Shown: positions 49,363 through 58,257 of the stretch, in pieces | Position numbering within the stretch: the stretch's first letter is position 1 | Layout: each line of letters opens with the position of its first letter | Source: Streptomyces griseochromogenes | GTDB lineage: Bacteria > Actinomycetota > Actinomycetes > Streptomycetales > Streptomycetaceae | Reading direction: 5' to 3' | Assembly: GCF_001542625.1 (NCBI RefSeq) | Contig: NZ_CP016279.1 | Span: forward strand, 9,920,001-9,984,000 | DNA: 64,000 bases | Program-made: the position numbers and the translations under genes | Notes under the pieces: generated by a model | Database searches by the model: none | What the model was told of the DNA's origin: nothing | Seen by the model: only the letters and a program-made list of their open reading frames with translations

Positions 49363-49773
49363 ATGTTCTACGACCCGCCGCCCCCACCCTCGTATCCCGC
49401 CCGCCCCACCTACCCCTGGCAGCCGCCGGCGCCGCCTCCGCCCCGCCCCCAGCCGGCCCGCGCACCGATCGGGCACCACAGCGACCTCCGCCTGCTGCGC
49501 GGCGCCTACCGCTGGCAGCGGCGCACCGCCACGATCACCGCACTCGGCTACTTCACGCTGTTCCTCGTGCTGTCCGCCTTCGCACCGCACGTCATGACGC
49601 GCACCGTCGCCGACGGCATCCCCGCGGGCCTGCTGCTCGCCCTTCTCCAACTCCCGGTCACCTGGCTCGCGATCGCCCTGTACGAGCACACCGCACGCCG
49701 CCGTGTCGACCCGCTCGCGGACCGCATCCGCAAGGAGGCCGAGCTCGACGCGAGGCGAGGAGCGGCCCGATGA
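49363..49773 (+). CDS. DUF485-family small membrane protein
   Basis: This encodes 136 residues. A Pro-rich N-terminus (about 35 residues) precedes LLRGAYRWQRRTATITALGY, two membrane helices and a charged tail. This matches DUF485 (YjcH-like) proteins that accompany acetate-type symporters. ATG 49363 has AAGGAG upstream. Its stop overlaps the symporter start in ATGA, so the two are co-translated. Confidence 0.87.
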   Translation: MFYDPPPPPSYPARPTYPWQPPAPPPPRPQPARAPIGHHSDLRLLRGAYRWQRRTATITALGYFTLFLVLSAFAPHVMTRTVADGIPAGLLLALLQLPVTWLAIALYEHTARRRVDPLADRIRKEAELDARRGAAR

Positions 49774-51413
49774 CCGGCACCCCGTCCCCGAACCCGGCCG
49801 GCCTCGTCGCGTTCAGCGGCTCGTCCCAGACCATGTCCCTGATCGCCTTCTGCGCCGTCGGCACGCTCACCCTGCTGCTGTGCGTGATGACCGGCCCCGA
49901 CCACGACGACCTCGACGAGTTCTACACCGGCTACGGCTCCCTGTCCCCGCTGCGCAACGGCCTGGCGATCGCCGGTGACTACATCTCCGCGGCCACCGTC
50001 CTCGGCACCGGCGGGGTGATCGCCCTGTGCGGTTACGACGGTGTCGTGCTCGCCCTCAGTACGGCCCTGTCGCTGATGCTGCTGATGTTCCTGCTGGCCG
50101 AACCGCTGCGCAACGCGGGCCGCTTCACCATGGGCGACGCACTGGCCCGCCGGCTGCCGGGCCGCGGCGTGCGGATCACCGCCTGCGCGGTGACGATCGC
50201 CGCGCTGCTGCCGCTGATGCTGGTCCAGCTGGCCGGCACCGGGCAGCTGATGGCGTTCATCCTGGGCTTCTCCAACGAGTCGCTGAAGACCGGCTGCGTC
50301 GTGGGACTCGGCGTGCTGATGATCAGCTACGCGGCCATCGGGGGCATGAAGGGCACCGCGCTCATCCAGATCCTGAAGATCGTGATGCTGGTCGGTTCGG
50401 GCGCCGTGGTCGCCGTACTGATCCTGCGCCACTTCGCCTGGGACCCGGGCGCCCTGTTCGACGCGGCGGCACGGCAGAGCGGGGCCGGGCCGGCCTTCCT
50501 GCACTCCGGGCTCCAGTTCGGCAACCGCCCCGAGGCCCGGCTGGACATGATCACCTCCGAGCTGACGATCGTGCTCGGCGGCGCCTGCCTGCCGCACATC
50601 ACCATGCGCATGTACACCGCCTCCAGCGCCCGGCAGGTGCGCCGCTCGCTGTCCTGGGCGGTGTCGATCGTGGCCCTGTTCGTCCTGGTCATCACGGTGA
50701 TCGGGTTCGGCGCCACGGCCCTGGTCGGCCCCCGGGCGATCACGACGGCCGACCCGCAGGGCAACACGGCCTATCTGCTGGGCTCGCGCGCCGCCTTCGG
50801 CACCGGCGTATCGACGGCAGAAACGTTCCTGTTCACCATGGTCACCACGGCGATCTTCCTCACCCTGCTCGCCTCGGTGGCCGGGATGATCCTCGCCTGC
50901 GCCAACTCCCTCGCCCACGACGTCTTCGCCGCCCGGGTCCGGGAGATGCCGGCCCGCCGGGAGATGGCCCTGGCCCGGCTCTCGGCGCTCGCCATCGGCC
51001 TGCCGACGATCCTGCTGGCCACCCTGGTGCAGCACCACAGCCTGCAGCCCCTGATCACGCTCTCCTTCTGCCTGGGCGCCTCCGCGCTCGCCCCCGCCCT
51101 GGTCTACGGCCTCTTCTGGCGCCGCTACACCCGAAGCGGGCTGATGGGCACGCTGATCGGGGGCTCGCTGAGCGTGCTGCTGCTCATGCCGGGCACCAAC
51201 CTCGTCTCCGGCTCACCCGCCTCGGCCTTCCCGCACGCCGACTTCAACTGGTTCCCGTTCACCACGACCGGCATCGTCTCCATCCCGGCCGGCTTCTTCT
51301 TCGGCTGGCTGGGCACGGTCGTCTCGGGCCGCAGGACCGCGCAGGAACAGCGGCGCCAGTACGAGGCGGTGGAGGGGTGGATCCTGGCGGGCGCCGTACG
51401 CAGAGGGAGGTGA
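49770..51413 (+). CDS. sodium:solute symporter (cation/acetate symporter ActP-like)
   Basis: This encodes 547 residues with about 13 membrane segments. The family blocks include SGDYISAATVLGTGGVIALCG, AAIGGMKGTALIQILKIVML and LPHITMRMYTASSARQVRRS. Paired with a DUF485 gene, it most resembles ActP-type acetate or monocarboxylate symporters, but the substrate is inferred only from this pairing. The start overlaps the DUF485 stop. The gene ends 21 bases before the convergent coiled-coil gene. Confidence 0.9.
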   Translation: MTGTPSPNPAGLVAFSGSSQTMSLIAFCAVGTLTLLLCVMTGPDHDDLDEFYTGYGSLSPLRNGLAIAGDYISAATVLGTGGVIALCGYDGVVLALSTALSLMLLMFLLAEPLRNAGRFTMGDALARRLPGRGVRITACAVTIAALLPLMLVQLAGTGQLMAFILGFSNESLKTGCVVGLGVLMISYAAIGGMKGTALIQILKIVMLVGSGAVVAVLILRHFAWDPGALFDAAARQSGAGPAFLHSGLQFGNRPEARLDMITSELTIVLGGACLPHITMRMYTASSARQVRRSLSWAVSIVALFVLVITVIGFGATALVGPRAITTADPQGNTAYLLGSRAAFGTGVSTAETFLFTMVTTAIFLTLLASVAGMILACANSLAHDVFAARVREMPARREMALARLSALAIGLPTILLATLVQHHSLQPLITLSFCLGASALAPALVYGLFWRRYTRSGLMGTLIGGSLSVLLLMPGTNLVSGSPASAFPHADFNWFPFTTTGIVSIPAGFFFGWLGTVVSGRRTAQEQRRQYEAVEGWILAGAVRRGR

Positions 51414-51434
51414 CGAGGCCGCCGGACGCGACCG

Positions 51435-52328
51435 CTACTCGTATTCCAGCGCCGCCCTGCCCGTCAGCGTGATCAGGCTGTTGCGCACATGGTCCATGTG
51501 CGCCTGAACGTCGTCCCAGGTCTCGCCGTGCTCGCGCAGCATCTCCTCCGTGTCCCGGGCGACGCGCTCCTCGCGCAGGCGGGCCTCGGCGAGGATCTCC
51601 GCCGCACGCGTCTGTGCCTCCTCCTCGCTGCGGCGTGCGGACTCCTCGGCCTCGCCGAGCTCACGCTGCGCCTCGGACAGGGCGGCCTCCGCGCGGGCGA
51701 TCCGCTCGCCATAGCGGGCCTCCAGCTCGGCCACCTGTTCGGCCCCCGCGCGCTCCAGCGCGGCCCACCGCTCGGCGTGGTCCCGGCCCTGCTCGGCGAG
51801 CACACCGGCGGTGCGCTCCCGCGCCTCGCGCAAGGTGGCGAGTGCCTCCGCGCGTTCTTCCTTCACCTCACGCCGGCTGCCGATGCGCAGGTCGTCGACT
51901 TCGGTACGCGCCGAAAGGAGGCACCGGCCGGCGTGTTCCTCGGCCTCCGTGCGCAGCGCGTCGGCGGCTTCCTGCGCCTCCTGACGTACGCCGAGGGCCT
52001 CGGCCTCGGCCTCGCCGACGCGTTGCCGCGCCTCGCTCCGCGCCCCGTCACGGATCTCCGCCGCTTCCTCCAGCACGAGCTGGAACAACCGCTGCGCGCT
52101 CTCCCCGAGCGTCTCGTACATCTGGGGCGGGAGCTGCGCGACGACCTCGCGCATCCGCACCGCCTCCGCGCCCATGTCCTTGGCGAGCACGGTCAGCCGC
52201 GCGGCACGCTCCCAGGCGGCGTCACGGTCCAGCGACAGCGCCTCCACATACGCGTCCACCTGATCGGGGTGGTAGCCACGCCCCCGGACGATCGCGAAGC
52301 AGTACGGCGTCATCGGTGCGCTGCTCAT
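51435..52328 (-). CDS. DivIVA-like coiled-coil protein
   Basis: This encodes 297 residues from ATG 52328. The N-terminal FAIVRGRGYHPDQVDAYVEAL resembles the DivIVA membrane-targeting start. From about residue 85 to 275 it is almost continuous coiled coil rich in Glu, Ala and Arg. It belongs with the Streptomyces cellulose-binding-protein/FilP-like group of cytoskeletal proteins, though shorter. It probably has a structural or polar-growth role. It is convergent with the symporter gene. Confidence 0.8.
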   Translation of the reverse strand: MSSAPMTPYCFAIVRGRGYHPDQVDAYVEALSLDRDAAWERAARLTVLAKDMGAEAVRMREVVAQLPPQMYETLGESAQRLFQLVLEEAAEIRDGARSEARQRVGEAEAEALGVRQEAQEAADALRTEAEEHAGRCLLSARTEVDDLRIGSRREVKEERAEALATLREARERTAGVLAEQGRDHAERWAALERAGAEQVAELEARYGERIARAEAALSEAQRELGEAEESARRSEEEAQTRAAEILAEARLREERVARDTEEMLREHGETWDDVQAHMDHVRNSLITLTGRAALEYE

Positions 52329-52661
52329 CCCCGGGAACCCCTCTCCGCCGGACGTACACGACAGGATAATTTCGCGCACATCTTGATGGATCGGTTGGAA
52401 GCGCGCATAACACGACACTCCGCAGGCATGTCACGGTAGGATGCTCGCCTGATCCGCACTCCGGGCCGCACAAGGCCTTCCGGGCACCGCGCGGGCCCCC
52501 GGAGGACATCCCCCTCCACGGTGACGATCATGCTGCGGACGGAGGCAGGCCGCGTTCGACCGCCCCCAGGTGCCGTTCGGCCGCAGAGATCCACAAAACG
52601 CGTCATGCCCCTTCACGCGCGCGTGAAGGGGCATGACGCCATCAGGCTCCGAGGGCCGCGA
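52329..52661. other. intergenic region between deaminase-SUKH gene and coiled-coil gene
   Basis: It contains the 40-bp terminator palindrome at 52600-52639 that ends the deaminase-SUKH operon. The promoter of the coiled-coil gene should lie around 52350-52450. I see no supported gene. Confidence 0.55.
52600..52639 (-). terminator. 40-bp perfect palindrome acting as terminator
   Basis: Bases 52600-52619 are the exact reverse complement of 52620-52639. On the minus strand it lies 22 bases past the stop of the deaminase-SUKH gene and is followed by GTTTTG. A loopless perfect palindrome of this length is unusual. Confidence 0.85.
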
Positions 52662-55600
52662 CTACAACAGCCCGTCCCACATCTGCTCCAGCAGCACCGA
52701 CCACCAGCTCTCCGGCGAACCGAGCGCCGCCGGGTCGAGGGCGGCCAGCTGGGCCTGGAAGTCGACCGTCCAGCGGCCCGCCTGCTCCTGGTTCAGGCCG
52801 AACCGCAGCCGCCACATCCGGCCCAGCAGCGCAAGGCACCGGGCGAACTCCGGCAGCCCCGTGTTCACGAACTGCGGCGCCACCGGCGCACCGCCCGGCC
52901 CGGCCTCCACCGGCACGGCGACGATGTTCGCCGTCCCGTACTGCACACAGAGCGCCCTGCCGAAGTCGGTACCCATGACGAGGTACGACCCCGCGTCGGA
53001 GGCCGGCTGCACCCCACGCTCGGCCGCCAGCTCCGCCAGCGTCGGCACCGGACGGCCCGGCTGGGCCTGCGCCCAGAAGAACGGGCCCAGGTCCACCGGC
53101 AGCCCCGCCACCACCAGCGTGTGCGCCACGACCGGCGGCACGCCCTGCCGCGACACCGCCTGCTGCTCGAACCGGAAGATCCCCGGCCCGAACACCGTCG
53201 CCAGCTCCTGGGCGATCCCCTCCGGCGGGATCGGCTGCACGGCCTGCACCGGCGGCAGCGGCGCCCGCACCGGCGCCGGCCGCGCGGGACCGTCCGCCAC
53301 CTGGTGCAACTCGCCCTGGTGCGCCAGCAACTGACGCATGCCCTGCTGCCGGCTCGCGTGATCCGTGCCGTACGGCGCGATGCTCGTGATCCGCGCCTGC
53401 GGCCACTGCTCCCGGATCATCCGCGCACAGTACGCACCCGGCAGCTCGCACGACTCCAGCTCCGTGTGCAGCTCCAGCACCTGGTCCGGCGGCACGTTCA
53501 TCGACCGCAGCTCGTGGAAGATCTGCCACTCCGGGTGCGGCGTACCCGGCGCCGAACGCCGGATCAGCTGCTGCTCCGAACCGTCCTGCGCGCGGTAGCG
53601 CAGCACGGCCTGATAGCCCGGACCCACCGTCGGCTGCGCCTGCTGCGGATAGCCGTACGCCGGAGCCTGCCCCGGCAGCGGACCGCCCGGCGGCGGCATC
53701 GCACCCGGCGGCATCGGCTGCGGAGCGCCCGGGGCGCCCGGCGGCATGCCAGGGGCGCCCGGAGCGCCGAGTGCGCCCGGAGCGGGCGGCGGCGGGGGCG
53801 CGCCCGGGCCACCCACGGGAGGAGCGGCCAGCACGGTCTCCGCGTGGTGCACGGCACCGCGCGCACCTCCCGGAGCGCCGGGGCCACCGGCCGCGCCCGG
53901 GGGCTGCGGGGCACCGGGGGGCTGCGGGGCACCGGGGGCGCCCGGAGGCTGAGGCGCGCCGGGAGCCGGAGGCATGCCCGGGGCGCCCGGAACCGCGGGT
54001 GCGCCCGGCGGATACGGCATACCCGGAGCACCCACCGCACCCTGCGCGCCAGGCGCACCCGGAACACCCGGAACACCCGGGGCGCCAGGCGGCTGCGGCG
54101 CGCCCGGAACCTGCGGCGCACCCGCTCCCAACTGGCTCGGGTCGGCCAGCACGGTGGCCGCGTGGTGGACGTTGCCCGGCGGCGTGCCACCAGGAGCACC
54201 CGGCGCACCAGGCGGCTGGGGAGCGCCCGGAACGCCCTGCACCTCAGGCCCCTCGGGCCCGAGCGCGGACACCAGCTGCGTCGGCACGTACCCGCCCGCA
54301 GGCGCACCCGGCACACCGGGCACGGGCGGCGCGGGATGGCCAGGGCGCGCGCCCGGCGCGCCGGGGACGCCCGGCGGAGGCGGCGGCGCACCCGGGCCGC
54401 CACGCCCCTTGCGCGGCGGCGGCGCGGCCTTGCTCGTCGCGGCGTCCGCGATGTCCCCGGCGTTCGGCGCGAGCGGCCGCGCGGAGTCGGCCGGAGGCTG
54501 CGGCGCGTGCGGGGCGCCGTCCGGCGCCTGCGGATAGCCGTATCCGGGAGCGGGCTGCGGACCACCCGGCGCGCCCGGACCCGACGGGTAGCCGTACGAC
54601 TGCGCGCCCAGGGGCAGCGGAGGAGGCGTGCTGCCCTGCGGGGCGCCCGGAGTCCCGGGGGGCGCGGGCGGAGTGCCGGGCACCGGAGAGGGCACCGGCA
54701 CACCCGGCGGGGGCGTACCAGGTGCCGCCGGTGCCTGCGGGTAGCCGTACGACTGCGCGCCCGGGGGCGGCGGAGGAGGCGTGCTGCCCATCGGAACGCC
54801 CGGAGCACCGGGTGCACCAGGAACGACAGGCGCCCCCGGTGCACCACCAGGGACGGGCATGGCGCCCGGCGCTCCCGGCGGCGGGAAGTTCTGCGGCCCC
54901 GGCGCGTTCGAGGCGTCGAGCGCCGGCGCGACCGCCGTGGGCGGCAGCTGGCTGCCGCCCGACATCAACGCCGTCTTCGCGTCCGGCGTCGCCGCCGGCG
55001 GCCGCGGAACCTCGTGGCCCTGCTCGCTCAACGGCGGCGCGAACACCGTCGCGGGCAGCGGCACCGAACGGTCCTCACCGGCATCCGCGTTCGTGTCCGT
55101 ACCGGCCCACGGCGTGGCCCCGGCAGGCACCTCCGGCGCACCCGGCACACCCGGCGCGCTCTGCGGCCCACCGGAGGCCACCGCACCCTGCGCACCACCC
55201 GGACCTGCCGCCGGCCACGAGGCACCGCTTCCGCCGGCCCCACCGGCCGTACCCGCTCCACCGGACCCGGCCGGCACACCCGCAGCCGCAGCACCCGAAC
55301 CCGCACTCGCACTCGCACTCGAAGCGGCGTCATCCGCCGCCGCGGGCACCCCGGCCTGCGTCTCGGCAAGCACCCCGCCCCCGGCGAAACCCCCACCGAC
55401 CGAACCCGCACCAGAGTCAGCCCCAGCCGCAGCCGCAGCGCCCGAGTCCTCCCCCGACCGCCGATCCGGAAGGCCCAGCTTGTCCGCCGCCTCCTGCAAC
55501 CACTCCGGCGGACTCAGCAGGAACGACGTCTGATTCAGATCCACGCGCGCGGGCGGCGGCGCCGGCACCGCGTCCTCGGCCTCCTCGGCACGGCCGTACT

Positions 55601-55847
55601 CCTCCTCGTACCGGCGGATCACCTCACCCACCGGCAGAGCCGGCCACAGCGTCGCCTCGCCGCTGTCCCGGGCGATGACCAGCCGCTGCCCGCCCGCATC
55701 CGAACGCGGGCCCTCCGCACGGTCCTCGCCCCACACCACGAAGCCCAGCTCGAACTCCCGCACCCGCACCTCACGATGCTGGTACGCGGGGACATCCCCG
55801 TTGATCCACTCCTCGGCGCGCTCCTGCGCCTGTGCGAACGTCACCAT
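52662..55847 (-). CDS. YrhB-like domain - collagen-like linker - deaminase - SUKH-4 fusion protein
   Basis: This encodes 1061 residues. Residues 1 to about 90 resemble the YrhB/Imm35 immunity fold (TFAQAQERAEEWING, then ATLWPALPVGEVIRRYEEEY). About 130-740 is Ala/Gly/Ser- and then Pro/Gly-rich, with collagen-like GAPGAPQPPGAPG runs and scattered TVLA-like motifs. About 744-855 looks like a zinc deaminase of polymorphic toxins: HTE at 794-796, then C800 and C807 in CELPGAYC. About 870-1061 matches a SUKH-4 immunity domain (VVAGLPVDLGPFFW, VMGTDFGRALCVQYGTA, FVNTGLPEFARCLALL). There is no signal peptide. It is transcribed 8 bases after the SUKH gene. Confidence 0.8.
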   Translation of the reverse strand: MVTFAQAQERAEEWINGDVPAYQHREVRVREFELGFVVWGEDRAEGPRSDAGGQRLVIARDSGEATLWPALPVGEVIRRYEEEYGRAEEAEDAVPAPPPARVDLNQTSFLLSPPEWLQEAADKLGLPDRRSGEDSGAAAAAGADSGAGSVGGGFAGGGVLAETQAGVPAAADDAASSASASAGSGAAAAGVPAGSGGAGTAGGAGGSGASWPAAGPGGAQGAVASGGPQSAPGVPGAPEVPAGATPWAGTDTNADAGEDRSVPLPATVFAPPLSEQGHEVPRPPAATPDAKTALMSGGSQLPPTAVAPALDASNAPGPQNFPPPGAPGAMPVPGGAPGAPVVPGAPGAPGVPMGSTPPPPPPGAQSYGYPQAPAAPGTPPPGVPVPSPVPGTPPAPPGTPGAPQGSTPPPLPLGAQSYGYPSGPGAPGGPQPAPGYGYPQAPDGAPHAPQPPADSARPLAPNAGDIADAATSKAAPPPRKGRGGPGAPPPPPGVPGAPGARPGHPAPPVPGVPGAPAGGYVPTQLVSALGPEGPEVQGVPGAPQPPGAPGAPGGTPPGNVHHAATVLADPSQLGAGAPQVPGAPQPPGAPGVPGVPGAPGAQGAVGAPGMPYPPGAPAVPGAPGMPPAPGAPQPPGAPGAPQPPGAPQPPGAAGGPGAPGGARGAVHHAETVLAAPPVGGPGAPPPPPAPGALGAPGAPGMPPGAPGAPQPMPPGAMPPPGGPLPGQAPAYGYPQQAQPTVGPGYQAVLRYRAQDGSEQQLIRRSAPGTPHPEWQIFHELRSMNVPPDQVLELHTELESCELPGAYCARMIREQWPQARITSIAPYGTDHASRQQGMRQLLAHQGELHQVADGPARPAPVRAPLPPVQAVQPIPPEGIAQELATVFGPGIFRFEQQAVSRQGVPPVVAHTLVVAGLPVDLGPFFWAQAQPGRPVPTLAELAAERGVQPASDAGSYLVMGTDFGRALCVQYGTANIVAVPVEAGPGGAPVAPQFVNTGLPEFARCLALLGRMWRLRFGLNQEQAGRWTVDFQAQLAALDPAALGSPESWWSVLLEQMWDGLL
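53628..54899 (-). repeat. collagen-like Pro/Gly/Ala repeat region inside the deaminase-SUKH gene
   Basis: About 420 codons encode imperfect repeats of GAPG, QPPGAPG, GYPQAP and related units. Two near-copies of VHHA(A/E)TVLA(D/A) occur at about 53820-53855 and 54141-54171. The repetitive DNA may vary in length between strains. Confidence 0.8.
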
Positions 55848-55855
55848 CGCGAAGC

Positions 55856-56845
55856 TCACTCCCCCGCCGAAGAGACCGGAACGGCACGCGCGAAACCGCC
55901 GTCCACCATCAGGTTCGCCACCGTCTCCAACTCCGGCGGATTGCCCGCGAGCCGCGACAGGAAGGCGTCGAAATCGTCGCCGCACGGCAACAGCAGCCGC
56001 TCCACCCGCTCGGCCGGGGACCACGACGGATCCACGTCCCGCACGTCGTCGTACGCGCAGAACCAGACCGAACCCAGCCGTTCGCCCTTCACCTTCACCG
56101 CGAGCAGACCACCCTGCACAAAACCGACGCCCAGGTAGTCCTTCGTCAGATGGTCGCGCAGGCACTTGTTGACGTAGACCAGGTCATTGACCGCCGCCTC
56201 GTCCCGCACCGTGAAGAACGGCTGGTCCACCAGCAGCCCCAGCTCGGCATCGAGCGCCGCGCCCACCGGCGCACAACCGCCCGCCGCCTTCAGGAACGAG
56301 CGATAGGCACCCGGCAACCGGTAGCCCAGATCCTCCTCGACGCCCTGCACCTGGGACTCCGTCACGGCCACACCCGACTTCGGCAGCCCGAAGTGCACCG
56401 GACGCGTCTCCTGCAACGGCCGCGTCCCACGCTTGCCCTGGTCCACCCGCGCCGTCGCCACCCCACCGTGATGCCGCAACAACGCCTTCACATCGACCGG
56501 AACCAGCTCCAGCCGCCGCGAACCCACCACGTGATGCCACGTCCAGCCGTGCGGTGTCGCCACATCCGGCACCGTGTCCCACAACTCGTGCCCCGACGCC
56601 GCCAACGCCGCGTTCGCCGACACATAGTCCGTCAGCCGCAACTCGTCGACGCCGAAACCCTCCGGCGGATCGGCGATCTCGGCCGCCGCGCGCGCGTACG
56701 CCGAGAAATCGGGGTAACCAAGCTCATCGGCCCGTACCCCTCTCGGGTGACGTGCCGCCCGAACGGGATCCGGGAAGTGCACGACCTGCCCGGCATAGGC
56801 CGCGTTCGGCGGCGCGGCTTGCTGCCCGAGCCGACCTGTCGTCAT
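55856..56845 (-). CDS. SMI1/KNR4-type SUKH-family protein
   Basis: This encodes 329 residues from ATG 56845 with GGGGG upstream. The first 150 residues are of unknown type (VVHFPDPVRAARHPRGVRA). The second half has the SUKH-1 pattern: VTESQVQGVEEDLGYRLPGA followed by YRSFLKAAGGCAPV, then DEAAVNDLVYVNKCLRDHL, GVGFVQGGLLAVKVKGE and GDDFDAFLSRLAGNPP. SUKH proteins are immunity proteins to nuclease and deaminase toxins, or related binding modules. Its stop is 8 bases from the start of the deaminase-SUKH-4 gene, so they form an operon. It is divergent from the YwqJ-type deaminase gene. Confidence 0.85.
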   Translation of the reverse strand: MTTGRLGQQAAPPNAAYAGQVVHFPDPVRAARHPRGVRADELGYPDFSAYARAAAEIADPPEGFGVDELRLTDYVSANAALAASGHELWDTVPDVATPHGWTWHHVVGSRRLELVPVDVKALLRHHGGVATARVDQGKRGTRPLQETRPVHFGLPKSGVAVTESQVQGVEEDLGYRLPGAYRSFLKAAGGCAPVGAALDAELGLLVDQPFFTVRDEAAVNDLVYVNKCLRDHLTKDYLGVGFVQGGLLAVKVKGERLGSVWFCAYDDVRDVDPSWSPAERVERLLLPCGDDFDAFLSRLAGNPPELETVANLMVDGGFARAVPVSSAGE

Positions 56846-57119
56846 GGCGGTTGCCCCCTGCGGCGTTCTCTCTGGCCTGAACGGCGGTGTCGATCGCGGA
56901 TGGCCACAGCCTATGCGGTACACGAACCCCGGTCACCGGCCCACCACATCCACCGGCCCACCCCGGCACCGCCGAACCCCCCACAACCGTGACCAGCCGT
57001 CACCCCGCCGTGACAGCCCGCCCAAACCCGGGCGTGTCGCACCGCCCCAGCTTCCCGACCAGCCACGGGATTTGGCACTCTGTGTCCTTCGGGGGACGCC
57101 CGGGGAGGGGAAGACGATC

Positions 57120-57635
57120 ATGAATACCTTGCAGACCGGAGGTAACGACGTGCGGGCCGGCGACCCTCGCATCGGCTGGAGCGGCACCGAGGCACCTCCC
57201 ACCCCCACCCTCCTCCACCGCCGCGACGGCATCCTGCCCACCATCGCCGCGGCCCTCTCCGTCCGCGGCGCCACCCTCACCGGCACCGCCGCCCGCGGCG
57301 ACCAGCCCCCGCCCCTCCACGCCCTCGTCCAGGACTTCCTCGACACCCTCACCAGCGCCCAACGCGACCGCTTCACCGGCCGCTGCGCCGAGACCATCCT
57401 CATCTCCCGGCACATCGCCGCCGCCGACACCGCCCGCAGCAAACGCGCCGCCCGAAAACCCATGACCAACGGCGAAGCACGCAAAGCCCTCAAACAGGCC
57501 AAACTCACCGCCCGCCGCATACGCGAGGACGGCGACCCCCTCCACGGCAGCTTCGCCGCCCCCTGCCGCGCCTGCACCGCCCTCAGCGCCCACTTCGGCG
57601 TCCGCATCGTCGACCCGACGGCAACCGACGGCTGA
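57120..57635 (+). CDS. YwqJ-type putative nucleic acid deaminase
   Basis: This encodes 171 residues from ATG 57120, preceded by GGGAGGGG. The deaminase zinc motif is intact: Cys89-Ala-Glu91 in RCAETILIS and Cys149/Cys152 in APCRACTAL, with a Lys/Arg-rich helix between (SKRAARKPMTNGEARKALKQ). This is the pattern of YwqJ-type deaminases of the polymorphic toxin system set. There is no signal peptide or pretoxin domain. It is followed 49 bases on by a SUKH-3-type gene on the same strand, the expected immunity partner. Confidence 0.85.
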   Translation: MNTLQTGGNDVRAGDPRIGWSGTEAPPTPTLLHRRDGILPTIAAALSVRGATLTGTAARGDQPPPLHALVQDFLDTLTSAQRDRFTGRCAETILISRHIAAADTARSKRAARKPMTNGEARKALKQAKLTARRIREDGDPLHGSFAAPCRACTALSAHFGVRIVDPTATDG

Positions 57636-57684
57636 ACCCCGCCACCACCGGCCCGACCCAGCACACACGACGATCGAAGGGCAG

Positions 57685-58215
57685 ATGCACGCCGACCGCA
57701 GCTCCTCCCCCAACCTCGGCTTCGCCCGACCCGGGGGACCCCCATCGCGCTTCCCCGTACCCGTCGACGCCGCCCTGCGCACCGCCGGCTGGCAACCCGG
57801 TCGCTGGGACATAAAACAAGCCGAAATCTGGGCCGACACCCTGCGCGACCACACCTCACCCGCGGGACACCGGCACACCGTCTTCCCCGCCGCCGTCGAA
57901 GCCTGGGCCGAATTCGGCGGCCTCCACATCACGCCCACCGGCCCCGGCCGCCAGATCGCCCCCGCCACCCTCCACCTCGACCCCCTGCACGGCCTCCACC
58001 TCGCCCGCACCCTCGGCGACCTCGGCCGCGCCCTCGGCACCGAGGTCTGCCCCCTCGGCGAGGAGACCGACACCGCCGCCCTCCTCGCCATCGACGCCGA
58101 AGGCCGCGTCTACACCCTCGACCACACCGGCGACTGGTACGTCGGCCCCGGCATCGACCACGCCCTGGCCACCCTCGTCTCCGGCCTGGAACCCGCACGC
58201 CTCACCACCGGCTGA
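57685..58215 (+). CDS. SUKH-3-type immunity protein
   Basis: This encodes 176 residues from ATG 57685 with GAAGGG upstream. The order of motifs fits SUKH-3: AALRTAGWQPGRWD, FPAAVEAWAEFGGLHI, LHLDPL, a LGTEVCPLGEE segment, LAIDAEGRVYTLDH, and the closing WYVGPGIDHALATLVSG. It is probably the immunity partner of the preceding deaminase. It ends 42 bases before the convergent histidine kinase gene. Confidence 0.85.
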   Translation: MHADRSSSPNLGFARPGGPPSRFPVPVDAALRTAGWQPGRWDIKQAEIWADTLRDHTSPAGHRHTVFPAAVEAWAEFGGLHITPTGPGRQIAPATLHLDPLHGLHLARTLGDLGRALGTEVCPLGEETDTAALLAIDAEGRVYTLDHTGDWYVGPGIDHALATLVSGLEPARLTTG

Positions 58216-58257
58216 CCCCACCCGAACCACGGCGAGCCACCGACCGCCCCACCCCGC

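Noticed and set aside
53628..54899. Repetitive DNA considered as a CRISPR array or minisatellite outside genes
   Set aside because: The repeats are in frame, encode GAPG-type units without equal-length spacers, and sit between domain-coding parts of one gene.
52521..56138. 1205-codon Arg/Thr/His-rich frame opposite the deaminase-SUKH protein
   Set aside because: The minus-strand frame contains recognisable YrhB-like, deaminase and SUKH motifs. The plus-strand frame has none and is extremely Arg-rich.
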